DNA of 11,388 nt from assembly GCA_905209435.1 (NCBI GenBank), contig CAJLTE010000096.1:1-11388 (forward strand). The letters run 5' to 3'. Position numbers and translations under genes: made by a program. The notes under the pieces are model-generated. The model worked only from the letters and a program-made list of their open reading frames with translations. It did no database searches and was not told where the DNA came from. Below, one piece after another: positions 1 through 7,321 of the stretch (the stretch's first letter is position 1; each line of letters opens with the position of its first letter). This DNA is from an uncultured Blautia sp. (GTDB taxonomy: Bacteria > Bacillota_A > Clostridia > Lachnospirales > Lachnospiraceae).

Positions 1-340
1 CACCGCGAAGCGGTGTCGGCGTGGGTTTGTTAGGGAGAGGTGTTGTGGAAGTAGAGGGTGGAGGGATGGGTCTGGACACCGCGAAGCGGTGTCGGCGTGA
101 GTTTGTTAGGGAAAGGTGTTGTGGAAGTAGAGGGTGGAGAGTGGGTCTGGACACCGCGAAGCGGTGTCGGCGTGGGTTTGTTAGGGAGAGGTGTTGTGGA
201 AGTAGAAGGTGGAGAGTGGGTCTGGACACCGTGGAGAGGTGTCGGCGTGGGTTTGTTAGGGAGAGGTGTTGTGGAAGTAGAGGGGGGGAGAGTGAGTCTG
301 GACACCGCGAAGCGGTGTCGGCGTGAATTTGTTGGGGAAA
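1..340. repeat. Tandem array of 75/76-bp hairpin-bearing repeats
   Basis: Head-to-tail copies begin at 1, 77, 152, 227 and 303. The unit lengths are 76, 75, 75 and 76 bp, and the fifth copy is cut off after about 38 bp. Each unit opens with CACCGCGAAGCGGTG. With its flanks this forms GACACCGC-GAA-GCGGTGTC, a perfect 8-bp stem with a 3-base loop, whose core GCGAAGC is a known unusually stable DNA mini-hairpin. The fourth copy (227-241) has three changes that break this stem. The rest of the unit is G-rich and almost lacks C on the + strand (GGTGTTGTGGAAGTAGAGG). The copies differ at only a few bases, so the array looks recently expanded. It may continue left of the window. There are no unique spacers, so it is not CRISPR. 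Function is unknown; it lies about 200 bp upstream of ade. Confidence 0.95.
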
Positions 341-372
341 TAGGGGTGATAAAAAGAAAAATGGGTTGCATA

Positions 373-399
373 TTGAGAGGACAGATGATAATATATAAT
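373..399 (+). promoter_or_regulatory. Candidate ade promoter
   Basis: A perfect -10 box TATAAT (394-399) lies in an AT-rich stretch after the repeat array. The best -35 is TTGAGA (373-378), one base from consensus but with a short 15-bp spacer. Transcription would start near 406 and leave a leader of about 130 nt before the ade ribosome binding site. I see no purine riboswitch fold in that leader. The short spacer keeps this tentative. Confidence 0.4.
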
Positions 400-536
400 G
401 AAATATATAGAAAAGAATGCCTTAGAGCATAAAAAGTCTGAAAAATAGAGACGGATATCTTAGTGTTTTGAATGCATTTCTGGAATTTAGTAATGGGTTG
501 TGCAGGGTGAACTTTCAATGGAAGGGAGGTTTTTTT

Positions 537-2261
537 ATGGAACTTGAGGTGTATCGCAGGTATTCGCAGATGGCAAGAGGTCTTGAGAAAGCAGAGCTGG
601 TGTTTAAGAATGGGCGTGTGTTCAGTTCTGGTACGGGGGAGTTTATTGAGGGAGATGTGGCTGTTGCGGATGGGATTGTGATCGGTGTTGGTACATATGA
701 GGGGGAGACGGAGGTTGATCTGGATGGTAAGGTGATTTGTCCGGGATTTATTGACAGTCATCTGCATCTGGAGTCTACGCTGGTAACGCCGGGGGAGTTG
801 GTTCGGCAGGCGGCTCAGTGTGGTACAACGACTTTTATTGTGGATCCTCATGAGTCTGCGAATGTGTCCGGTACGGATGGGATTGATTATATTCTGGATC
901 AGACGGAGGATGCGCCGGCGAATGTTTATGTGATGATGCCGTCTTGTGTTCCGGCTACGCATGTGGATGATAATGGATGTCTTCTTACGGCAGGAAAGAT
1001 GAAGGGGTATCTGGATCATCCGAGGATTCTGGGACTTGGTGAGGTGATGGATGCGCCTTCAGTGATTAATGGAAGTATTGCAATGCACGAGAAGCTTCAT
1101 CTGTTTCAGGACAGAGTGAAGGACGGGCATGCGCCGTTTTTGTCTCCGGGAGATCTGGCTGCGTATGTGCTTGGTGGAATTGATACGGATCATGAGTGTG
1201 TGGATTATGAGTATGCAATGTCTGAGGCAAGGAATGGGATGTATGTGCTGATTCGTGAGGGCAGTGCGGCGAGAAATCTGGATGCTATTGTGAAAGGTAT
1301 CGTGGAGCATCATACGGATACTTCCAGTTTCTGTTTCTGCACGGATGATAAGCATATTGAAGAAATTCGTAAAGAGGGACATATCAATTACAATGTGAAG
1401 CGGGCGGTGCAGCTTGGTCTGACCGTTGAGAAGGCGTTACAGATGGCTACCATTCAACCGGCGAGATGTTATGGTTTATATCAACTTGGAATGATCGCGC
1501 CAGGACGGCAGGCTGATTTTGTGATTCTGGATAATGTGACAGATCTGAATGTAGTGGATGTATATCATTGTGGAAAGAAGATTATCAAAGATGAGAAGGT
1601 GGAAGTAAAACCATGTCCGCCGCATTTGAAGAATACGGTTCATGTATCTGGCTTCAGTGAGAAACGCCTGAAACTGAAACATCCGGGAACGAAAGCACGT
1701 GTGATCGAGATGCTGGAGAAGCAGATTGTGACTAAGGATGTGCTGGAAGAGGTTCCGTGGATCGAGACAGATGGGGAGAAATATTTCTCAGCAGATGGAG
1801 AATTCCAGAAAATTGCAGTAATCGAGCGTCATAGGAATACAGGTAAAATGGGAGTTGGTATTGTGAAAGGATATGGAATCCGCGGCGGTGCCATTGCTTC
1901 CAGTGTTTCACATGACTCTCATAATATTATTGTAGTGGGAGACAATGATCATGATATGGCACTTGCTGTAAAAGAAATGATGCGTACACAGGGCGGATAT
2001 ACATTGGTATGTAACGGAGAAATTTATGGAACATTGCCGCTTCCGGTAATGGGATTGATGAGTGATGCTGGTTATGAGAGTGTAAATGAGGCACTTGCAA
2101 GGATGATTCCGAAGGCGCATGAGATGGGAGTCAAAGAGGGATTTGATCCATTTATTACCTTATCATTTATGGCATTGCCGGTAATTCCGGAAATCAGAAT
2201 CACACCGCGTGGAATTTATCTGGTAAACGAAGACAGGATGTTGAGAACTCCGTTTAGTTAA
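537..2261 (+). CDS. ade: Adenine deaminase
   Basis: Cytosolic metal-dependent amidohydrolase that converts adenine to hypoxanthine plus ammonia in purine salvage. The 574-aa length fits the AdeC family (B. subtilis enzyme about 577 aa). Metal-site motifs are visible in order: HLH in DSHLHLES (75-77), VDPHE (102-106), DGHAP (196-200), TDHE (217-220) and CTDDKH (268-273). They are followed by the C-terminal part typical of this family, including SHDSHN. The start at 537 is chosen because GGGAGG (524-529) sits 7 nt upstream; an in-frame ATG at 468 would add 23 unmatched residues and has no such site. The gene is monocistronic here and converges on the histidine kinase. Alanine codons are GCG-rich up to about 1514 (14 of 27) and GCG-poor after about 1695 (1 of 12), an odd internal change. 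Identification is firm. Confidence 0.96.
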   Translation: MELEVYRRYSQMARGLEKAELVFKNGRVFSSGTGEFIEGDVAVADGIVIGVGTYEGETEVDLDGKVICPGFIDSHLHLESTLVTPGELVRQAAQCGTTTFIVDPHESANVSGTDGIDYILDQTEDAPANVYVMMPSCVPATHVDDNGCLLTAGKMKGYLDHPRILGLGEVMDAPSVINGSIAMHEKLHLFQDRVKDGHAPFLSPGDLAAYVLGGIDTDHECVDYEYAMSEARNGMYVLIREGSAARNLDAIVKGIVEHHTDTSSFCFCTDDKHIEEIRKEGHINYNVKRAVQLGLTVEKALQMATIQPARCYGLYQLGMIAPGRQADFVILDNVTDLNVVDVYHCGKKIIKDEKVEVKPCPPHLKNTVHVSGFSEKRLKLKHPGTKARVIEMLEKQIVTKDVLEEVPWIETDGEKYFSADGEFQKIAVIERHRNTGKMGVGIVKGYGIRGGAIASSVSHDSHNIIVVGDNDHDMALAVKEMMRTQGGYTLVCNGEIYGTLPLPVMGLMSDAGYESVNEALARMIPKAHEMGVKEGFDPFITLSFMALPVIPEIRITPRGIYLVNEDRMLRTPFS

Positions 2262-2280
2262 CTGAATCAAGCAAGTAGCG

Positions 2281-2302
2281 AAGCGGATGATTTTATCCGC
2301 TT
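2281..2302. other. Small hairpin in ade 3' region
   Basis: AAGCGGAT (2281-2288) and ATCCGCTT (2295-2302) form a perfect 8-bp stem with the loop GATTTT. It lies 19 bp after the ade stop and just before the main terminator. No T-run follows, so it is unlikely to terminate alone; it may help protect the ade mRNA 3' end. The bases just before it contain GCGAAGC (2278-2284), the same heptamer as in the repeats at the left edge, though here it is not set in an 8-bp stem. Confidence 0.6.
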
Positions 2303-2307
2303 GACGT

Positions 2308-2340
2308 AAAATAGCAGGCAGTTTTACTGCCTGCTATTTT
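2308..2340. terminator. Bidirectional terminator between ade and histidine kinase
   Basis: A perfect 15-bp inverted repeat: AAAATAGCAGGCAGT (2308-2322), loop TTT, ACTGCCTGCTATTTT (2326-2340). The terminal A and T runs give a U-tract on both strands, so it can end both the rightward ade transcript and the leftward mutS2-regulator-kinase transcript. The kinase stop codon TAG (2336-2334 on the minus strand) lies inside the stem. Confidence 0.92.
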
Positions 2341-3746
2341 GTCTTCTCCAAAGTAAAAATAAATTCAGTTCCTATGCCTTCAGTACTGATCACATCAATA
2401 TTCTGATTATGTGCGTTGATGATCTCCTTAACAATAGAGAGACCAAGTCCGGTTCCTTTGCGGTCTTTTCCACGGGAGGCATCGATTTTGTAGAAGCGGT
2501 CCCAGATTTTGTTGAGACTTTCTTTCGGAATTCCGGTTCCGTGATCTTTAACAGAGACGAAAACTTTTCCGTTCTTTACAGTGGTTTCTATCTGGATAGA
2601 AGAATCATCATTGCTGAATTTAATAGCATTATCCAGAAGATTATAAAGAACCTGCTGGATCTGTTCCATATCCGCTTTGACATAGAGCTCATGGCCGGAG
2701 AGAAGCAGTTCCAGGCGGATCTGGCGGTTTGTGCAGGTTCCCTCAAATACAGCTGCTGTATTTTTGATCGTGTCATTAATATCGAAACGATGAATATGCA
2801 TCATTCGTTTCTTCATATCCAGTTCATTCAGAGTAAGCAGACTGCGGGTCAGTTTCTCAAGACGTTCAGATTCGAATGCGATGATCTTCAGGTAACGGTC
2901 CTGCATTTCGTAGGGAATTGTGCCGTCCAATATGGCATTTACATATCCTTTGATAGAGGTAAGCGGAGAACGGAAATCGTGAGAGACATTGGCGATAAAT
3001 TTACGCTGATAGTCTCCGTTCTTATTTAGCTCATCGGACATATAGTTCAGGGTGTTTGCCAGGTATCCCATTTCGTCGTCGGATCTGACATCAATTTTAT
3101 ATTCCAGATTACCGCCGGCATATTCGCTTGCACCTTTCATAATCTTAGTGAGTGGTTTGCGGATATAGTGGCTGTAAACCCAGAGCAGCAGACTGGTTAC
3201 TGCGTAACAGATGAGAAAGATCAGCTGCATAATGAACAGGATACTGCTTCTGCTCTGATAGAGATTTGTCATTGCATAATGAATTGCCACATATCCTTTT
3301 GTGGTCATATCTGAGGTGATCGGTGCAATAACACTGAGCTGATCCGTATCAAAATATCCATAAAACTTTCCAACCTGATAATAATTACTTCCCCATTGGG
3401 CAGCGTCAAAATCGTCAAAAGGAATCGGATTATTGATATCAATGTCTTTGCGTGTACTGACGATGATCTCACCATTACTGTTAATGATCCATAATACTGC
3501 ATCCTGAAAATCAGCAATCGCAGATAAGTGTTCCTGCAGATTATCTACAGTAGCGGAAGAGATATTATTTTTTACGGCATCATTGGAAGCAATATTGTGG
3601 GCTTCAGTATAGAGGGCGGCACTTAAAGAGTGTTCGAAATGTTTTTCTACCATATAAGAACCGCCAAGTGTTACGAGAAAAAATCCAAAAACTCCGATGA
3701 AAACATAGAACATCAGAAATTTTGTGGAAAGATGATGCTGTTTCAT
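2334..3746 (-). CDS. Membrane sensor histidine kinase (HAMP-HisKA-HATPase)
   Basis: 470-aa two-component sensor that should autophosphorylate on His and pass phosphate to the regulator encoded just upstream. Layout: membrane helix about 9-31; extracellular part about 33-165 with no domain I recognise; second helix about 168-192; HAMP about 195-245; HisKA with phospho-accepting H256 in VSHDFRSPLTS; N-box LLDNAIKFS (370-378); G1 box DHGTG (401-405); G2 box GTGLG (431-435). All catalytic motifs look intact. The start ATG overlaps the regulator's TGA as ATGA, and GAGGT lies 9 nt upstream within the regulator gene, implying translational coupling. The stop codon is buried in the shared terminator stem. 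The signal sensed cannot be told from sequence. The family assignment is secure; no specific kinase name is justified. Confidence 0.95.
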   Translation of the reverse strand: MKQHHLSTKFLMFYVFIGVFGFFLVTLGGSYMVEKHFEHSLSAALYTEAHNIASNDAVKNNISSATVDNLQEHLSAIADFQDAVLWIINSNGEIIVSTRKDIDINNPIPFDDFDAAQWGSNYYQVGKFYGYFDTDQLSVIAPITSDMTTKGYVAIHYAMTNLYQSRSSILFIMQLIFLICYAVTSLLLWVYSHYIRKPLTKIMKGASEYAGGNLEYKIDVRSDDEMGYLANTLNYMSDELNKNGDYQRKFIANVSHDFRSPLTSIKGYVNAILDGTIPYEMQDRYLKIIAFESERLEKLTRSLLTLNELDMKKRMMHIHRFDINDTIKNTAAVFEGTCTNRQIRLELLLSGHELYVKADMEQIQQVLYNLLDNAIKFSNDDSSIQIETTVKNGKVFVSVKDHGTGIPKESLNKIWDRFYKIDASRGKDRKGTGLGLSIVKEIINAHNQNIDVISTEGIGTEFIFTLEKTK

Positions 3747-4444
3747 GGATTTTTTACCTCGAATTTATATCCGATTCCCCACACGGTAGCAATAGACCAG
3801 TGAGGGTTGTCCTTGATTTTTTCTCTCAGACGTTTGATGTGAACGTCTACAGTACGGGTATCGCCGATGTATTCATAGCCCCAGATGTGGTCCAGAAGCT
3901 GTTCGCGGGTAAATACCTGGTTAGGTGAGGAAGCAAGGAAGTAGAGAAGTTCCAGTTCCTTTGGCGGCATGTCTACCTGGTGTCCCATATAAGTGACAGC
4001 ATAGTTGGTCAGATTGATGATCAGATCCGGATAAGTGACGCATTTCTCATTGGAAGAAACAGCAGGCTGTTTTACCTGGAAACGGCGCAGGACTGCGCGG
4101 ACGCGGGCAACCAGTTCCTTGGAATCAAATGGTTTGATCATGTAGTCATCGGCACCAAGCTCCAGACCAAGGACCTTGTCAAAGGTTTCGCCTTTGGCTG
4201 AGAGCATAATGATCGGAACATCGGAGGTATGGCGGATCTCACGGCAGACCTGATAACCGTCGATGCCCGGAAGCATCAGATCCAGGATGATCAGATCAGG
4301 GTGAAAAGAAGCAAATTCTTTCAGTGCTTCTTCGCCGTCATTTACGATCTTTGTCTCAAAACATTCTTTGGTAAGATACAGGGCGATAAGCTCTGCAATA
4401 TTATTATCATCATCAACGATAAGGATTTTCTGTTTGGAAACCAT
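3743..4444 (-). CDS. OmpR/PhoB-family response regulator
   Basis: 233-aa DNA-binding regulator, cognate to the overlapping kinase. The receiver domain (about 5-118) has the acidic pocket D11/D12/D13, phospho-acceptor D55 in LILDLMLPG, S82 and K104 in KPF, so it should be phosphorylatable. A winged-helix DNA-binding domain (about 135-230) follows, with the family's KELELLYFL, TREQLL and the recognition/wing segment VDVHIKRLREKI ... GIGYKF. The ribosome binding site AGGAGG (minus strand 4457-4452) overlaps the TAG stop of mutS2 and lies 8 nt from the ATG. Only 11 bp separate the two genes, so the regulator is probably made from the mutS2 transcript. I see no separate promoter in the gap. Target genes are unknown; the direct repeats at 7501-7540 are only a speculative site. 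Confidence 0.95.
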   Translation of the reverse strand: MVSKQKILIVDDDNNIAELIALYLTKECFETKIVNDGEEALKEFASFHPDLIILDLMLPGIDGYQVCREIRHTSDVPIIMLSAKGETFDKVLGLELGADDYMIKPFDSKELVARVRAVLRRFQVKQPAVSSNEKCVTYPDLIINLTNYAVTYMGHQVDMPPKELELLYFLASSPNQVFTREQLLDHIWGYEYIGDTRTVDVHIKRLREKIKDNPHWSIATVWGIGYKFEVKNP

Positions 4445-4455
4445 GGCAGTTCCTC

Positions 4456-6837
4456 CTATTTTTTAAATTCTACAATTGTGACACCTGCATCACCCTCGCC
4501 GAATTCTCCCAGACGGAAAGATTCTACGTGTTTCTGGCGTTTCAGATAATTGTGCACGCCTTTTCGCAGAGCACCGGTTCCTTTACCGTGAACAATACGG
4601 ACGGATTTGAGATGAGCGATATAAGCGTCATCCAGATATTTGTCAAGTTCTGCAACTGCCTCGTCTACAGTCTTGCCGAGCAGGTTGATCTCAGTGGATA
4701 CATGGGCAGATTTTGACATACGGATCTTACCTGCACCTGTACGCTGCAGGGTTGGGGTGGTGATCTCTGCTTCATCGATCAGTTCCAGATCAGAAATATG
4801 AACCTTGGAACGGATAATACCCATCTGAACAAAGAGGAAACCTTTGTTGTCCGGACGGCTGCTGACGGTACCTTTCAGGTTCATGCTGAGAACCTTGACT
4901 GCATCGCCAAGGGAAATATCTTTGGCTGTGAGTTCTTTCTTCGGTTTCTTTACTGCAGTTTTCTGAGTCATGCCTTTCTCGGCTTTATTCATACGCTTGC
5001 GCAGATTCTGGCGTTCTTTTTCCACAGCAGAGAGATCCACGTGGTCTTTCTGGAATTTGTGGAACATTTTCATGGTCTGGTCTGCGTATTCCTTGGCCTC
5101 ACGGAGAACTGCATGTGCCTCTTCGTTTGCCTGGCGGATGATGCGGTCACGCTGCTCGTTCAGCTTCTCCTGCTTGGATTCCATTTCGGATTTCAGGGAA
5201 GCAACTTCCTGTTTGTACTGCTCGATCTCGCGGCGTTCATTCTCAATAGTTACACGGCTGCTCTCCAGAGAACTGAGTACATCTTCGAAAGATTCATCCT
5301 GTTCACTGATCTGTTCTTTTGCCTTATCGATGATATAGTCCGGAAGTCCAAGCTTGGAAGAAATGGCGAATGCATTACTTTTTCCGGGAACACCGATCAA
5401 CAGACGGTAGGTCGGGCGGAGTGTTTCCACGTCAAATTCACAACAGGCATTTTCCACGCCCGGAGTGGAGAGAGCATATACTTTCAGCTCACTGTAATGG
5501 GTGGTTGCCATGGTGCGGATTCCCTGCTCATGAAGATGGGAAAGGATCGCAATGGCAAGGGCGGCACCTTCTGTCGGGTCTGTACCTGCGCCAAGCTCAT
5601 CGAAAAGGACGAGAGAGTGGCGGTTGGCTTTCTTAAGGAAAGAGACCACGTTTGTCATATGTGAGGAGAAAGTACTTAAGGACTGTTCGATACTCTGCTC
5701 ATCACCGATATCTGCGTAAACTTCTTCAAACAGTGCAAGTTCGGAGAGGTCCAGTGTCGGAATATGAAGTCCGGACTGGCCCATGAGAGTGAGAAGTCCG
5801 ACAGTCTTTAAGGATACAGTTTTACCACCGGTGTTCGGACCGGTGACAACAAGCAGGTCGAAATCATCACCAAGACGAATATCAATCGGAACTGCTTTCT
5901 TTTTATCAATGAGCGGGTGGCGTGCCTGTTTCAGACGGATACGTCCCTCATCATTGAAGATCGGCTCTGTAGCATTCATATCCATAGCAAGGGAGGCTCT
6001 GGCGAAAATAACGTCAAGCTGTACCATGATGTTAAGGTCTGCACGGATAGAGTCGGTCTGTTCTGCGGTCATCTGGCTTAAGTTGGAGAGGATCACTTCA
6101 ATCTCTTTCTGTTCTTCCAGTTCCAGTTCACGGATGTCGTTGTTTAATTTTACGATCGCCATAGGTTCGATGAATAAAGTAGACCCTGTAGAGGACTGGT
6201 CATGTACCATACCTGGAACCTGACCTTTGTATTCTGCTTTGACCGGGATACAGTAGCGACCGTTTCTCATAGTGATAACGGAATCCTGCAGATAATTGCG
6301 GGCACTTCCGTTTACGAGAGAAGAGAGCTGTGTGTGGATCCTGTCTCCGGCAATTTTCATGTTTCTGCGGATCTGGCGGAGATTGCTGCTTGCATCATCG
6401 CTGATCTCATCCTCTGAGAGGATACATCTGCGGATTTCTGTTGTGAGAGGAGTCAGTGGCTCCAGTGCTTCAAACATTCCATCCAGAGAGTCAGGAAGAG
6501 AATCACCTCGTTCGCTTCTGGAATAAGCTTTCACACGGTTGGTATTCTCCAGCAGGCTGCAGATGGCAAGAAGTTCTCCAATCCCAAGGGAACTTCCGAT
6601 TTCCAGACGCTTCAGAGAACCACGCACATCCTTGACACTTCCGAAAGAGATATTGCCTTTCTGGAAGAGACGGGTGAGGGCGTCCTTTGTCTGAGTCTGC
6701 ATATGGCGGATCTCATCAATATCTGTAGACGGCTCAGTCTTTTTGCAGATTTCCTTTCCCATGGAAGAAGAAGCCTTGTCTGTCAGCATATTGATGATCT
6801 TATAGTATTCAAGTGCTTTATATGCTTTCTGATTCAT
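4456..6837 (-). CDS. mutS2: MutS2 (MutS-like ATPase with Smr domain)
   Basis: 793 aa, usual MutS2 length; it lacks the mismatch-recognition N-domain of MutS1. Core and clamp domains (about 1-300) lead to the ATPase with Walker A GPNTGGKT (333-340) and Walker B LVLFDE (409-414) followed by GAGTDPTEG. Next comes a charged coiled coil (about 510-625), a KOW-like segment (about 640-690), and the Smr domain (about 716-793) with HGKGTG (750-755). In other bacteria MutS2 binds branched DNA and limits recombination; in B. subtilis it also acts on collided ribosomes. The Smr catalytic motif, LDLR or LDLH in characterised proteins, reads INLL here (717-720), so nuclease activity is uncertain. AGGAG (minus strand 6855-6851) precedes the ATG with a longish 13-nt gap. 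First gene of the likely mutS2-regulator-kinase operon. Confidence 0.96.
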   Translation of the reverse strand: MNQKAYKALEYYKIINMLTDKASSSMGKEICKKTEPSTDIDEIRHMQTQTKDALTRLFQKGNISFGSVKDVRGSLKRLEIGSSLGIGELLAICSLLENTNRVKAYSRSERGDSLPDSLDGMFEALEPLTPLTTEIRRCILSEDEISDDASSNLRQIRRNMKIAGDRIHTQLSSLVNGSARNYLQDSVITMRNGRYCIPVKAEYKGQVPGMVHDQSSTGSTLFIEPMAIVKLNNDIRELELEEQKEIEVILSNLSQMTAEQTDSIRADLNIMVQLDVIFARASLAMDMNATEPIFNDEGRIRLKQARHPLIDKKKAVPIDIRLGDDFDLLVVTGPNTGGKTVSLKTVGLLTLMGQSGLHIPTLDLSELALFEEVYADIGDEQSIEQSLSTFSSHMTNVVSFLKKANRHSLVLFDELGAGTDPTEGAALAIAILSHLHEQGIRTMATTHYSELKVYALSTPGVENACCEFDVETLRPTYRLLIGVPGKSNAFAISSKLGLPDYIIDKAKEQISEQDESFEDVLSSLESSRVTIENERREIEQYKQEVASLKSEMESKQEKLNEQRDRIIRQANEEAHAVLREAKEYADQTMKMFHKFQKDHVDLSAVEKERQNLRKRMNKAEKGMTQKTAVKKPKKELTAKDISLGDAVKVLSMNLKGTVSSRPDNKGFLFVQMGIIRSKVHISDLELIDEAEITTPTLQRTGAGKIRMSKSAHVSTEINLLGKTVDEAVAELDKYLDDAYIAHLKSVRIVHGKGTGALRKGVHNYLKRQKHVESFRLGEFGEGDAGVTIVEFKK

Positions 6838-6933
6838 TGTTGATTTAAGTCTCCTGATTATTGATTGCTTTTAAATTTATGATACCGGAAAAAAGAAAGA
6901 ATCTGATTCCTGGTGTAGCTGTAATAGTGGGAA

Positions 6934-6967
6934 TATTTCAGCTGGATTTTCGGGTATGGCTGAAATA
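6934..6967. repeat. 9-bp inverted repeat at mutS2 transcription start
   Basis: TATTTCAGC (6934-6942) and GCTGAAATA (6959-6967) are perfect inverted copies separated by 16 bp. On the minus strand the repeat begins just past the candidate mutS2 -10 box (6981-6976), so it would lie at about +2 to +35. That placement suits either an operator or a 5'-UTR hairpin. The repeat is seen directly; its role is inferred. Confidence 0.6.
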
Positions 6968-6975
6968 CCTTTCTT

Positions 6976-7004
6976 ATTATATATGATTTTGGAGACTATG
7001 AAAA
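6976..7004 (-). promoter_or_regulatory. Candidate mutS2 promoter
   Basis: On the minus strand, TTTTCA (7004-6999) and a perfect TATAAT (6981-6976) are separated by 17 bp. Transcription would start near 6969 and give a leader of about 130 nt. The -35 matches consensus at only four of six bases. I found no better pair between here and the mutS2 start. Confidence 0.45.
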
Positions 7005-7235
7005 GTGTTAAAAATAGTTTAGGTTTAGGTGAATCAGGTAAGCACCCTTGTTCTAATTGCAAAAATTCACTTGATGTGAGAGCTGCAAATGGATTGCCGA
7101 TAAAATTTATTGTCTTTTATAAAAAATTGAAAAAATTTATCCGGACAGGATAGGCGAATACAGGAATAAATATGGGTGTTATGACGGTTTAAGAGAATAA
7201 AAAACACATTTTCAAAAAAATAATAAAAAAATTTC
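7005..7235. other. AT-rich intergenic stretch without a recognisable gene
   Basis: This is the middle of the 484-bp gap between the divergent mutS2 and tRNA-Leu. Short open frames exist on both strands (for example 6956-7153 +), but none has a convincing ribosome binding site or a family I recognise. The right end becomes strongly A-rich (about 7198-7242), which could act as an UP element for the tRNA promoter. Confidence 0.5.
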
Positions 7236-7237
7236 AA

Positions 7238-7279
7238 AAAAACTATTGACACTTTATATAGTTTTTGGTATAGTACCAA
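7238..7279. repeat. Two inverted repeats covering the tRNA-Leu promoter
   Basis: AAAAACTAT (7238-7246) and ATAGTTTTT (7258-7266) are perfect 9-bp arms around the -35 region, with an 11-bp spacer. They abut TTGGTA (7265-7270) / TACCAA (7274-7279), 6-bp arms centred on the -10 box. The low-complexity A/T arms make chance plausible for the first pair. The -10 palindrome is more mixed in sequence. Either could be an operator; neither is proven. Confidence 0.5.
7246..7274 (+). promoter_or_regulatory. Strong sigma-A-type promoter for tRNA-Leu
   Basis: A perfect -35 TTGACA (7246-7251), 17-bp spacer and -10 TATAGT (7269-7274), preceded by A-tracts that could be an UP element. The predicted start near 7281 gives a roughly 40-nt 5' leader before the tRNA. 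This is the clearest promoter in the window. Confidence 0.9.
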
Positions 7280-7321
7280 TTGTCGCAACAATAAGTAAAA
7301 CTTAAAGATGAAACGCGATAT

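Noticed and set aside
1..340. CRISPR array
   Set aside because: The copies are contiguous and nearly identical across the full 75/76 bp; there are no unique spacers and no cas genes.
58..432. Secreted or repetitive protein encoded by the tandem repeats
   Set aside because: The 75-bp units keep frame for a while, but two units are 76 bp and shift it. No ribosome binding site is seen, and the hairpin and base composition explain the open frame.
468..536. Upstream start for ade
   Set aside because: It adds 23 residues not typical of the family; the ATG at 537 has a strong GGGAGG at proper spacing.
400..536. Purine riboswitch in the ade leader
   Set aside because: I could not find the conserved three-way-junction core or a following terminator/antiterminator.
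30..1019. 329-aa open frame antisense to ade and the repeats
   Set aside because: It is the complement of a well-supported gene plus the repeat array, has low-complexity composition, and no ribosome binding site or recognisable family.
4798..5664. 288-aa open frame antisense to mutS2
   Set aside because: mutS2 has intact domains in the opposite strand; the antisense frame is rich in Phe/Cys/Leu, as expected for complement of coding DNA.
6956..7153. Small protein (65 aa) in the mutS2-tRNA gap
   Set aside because: There is no convincing ribosome binding site, the frame overlaps the candidate mutS2 promoter and dyad, and I do not recognise the product.
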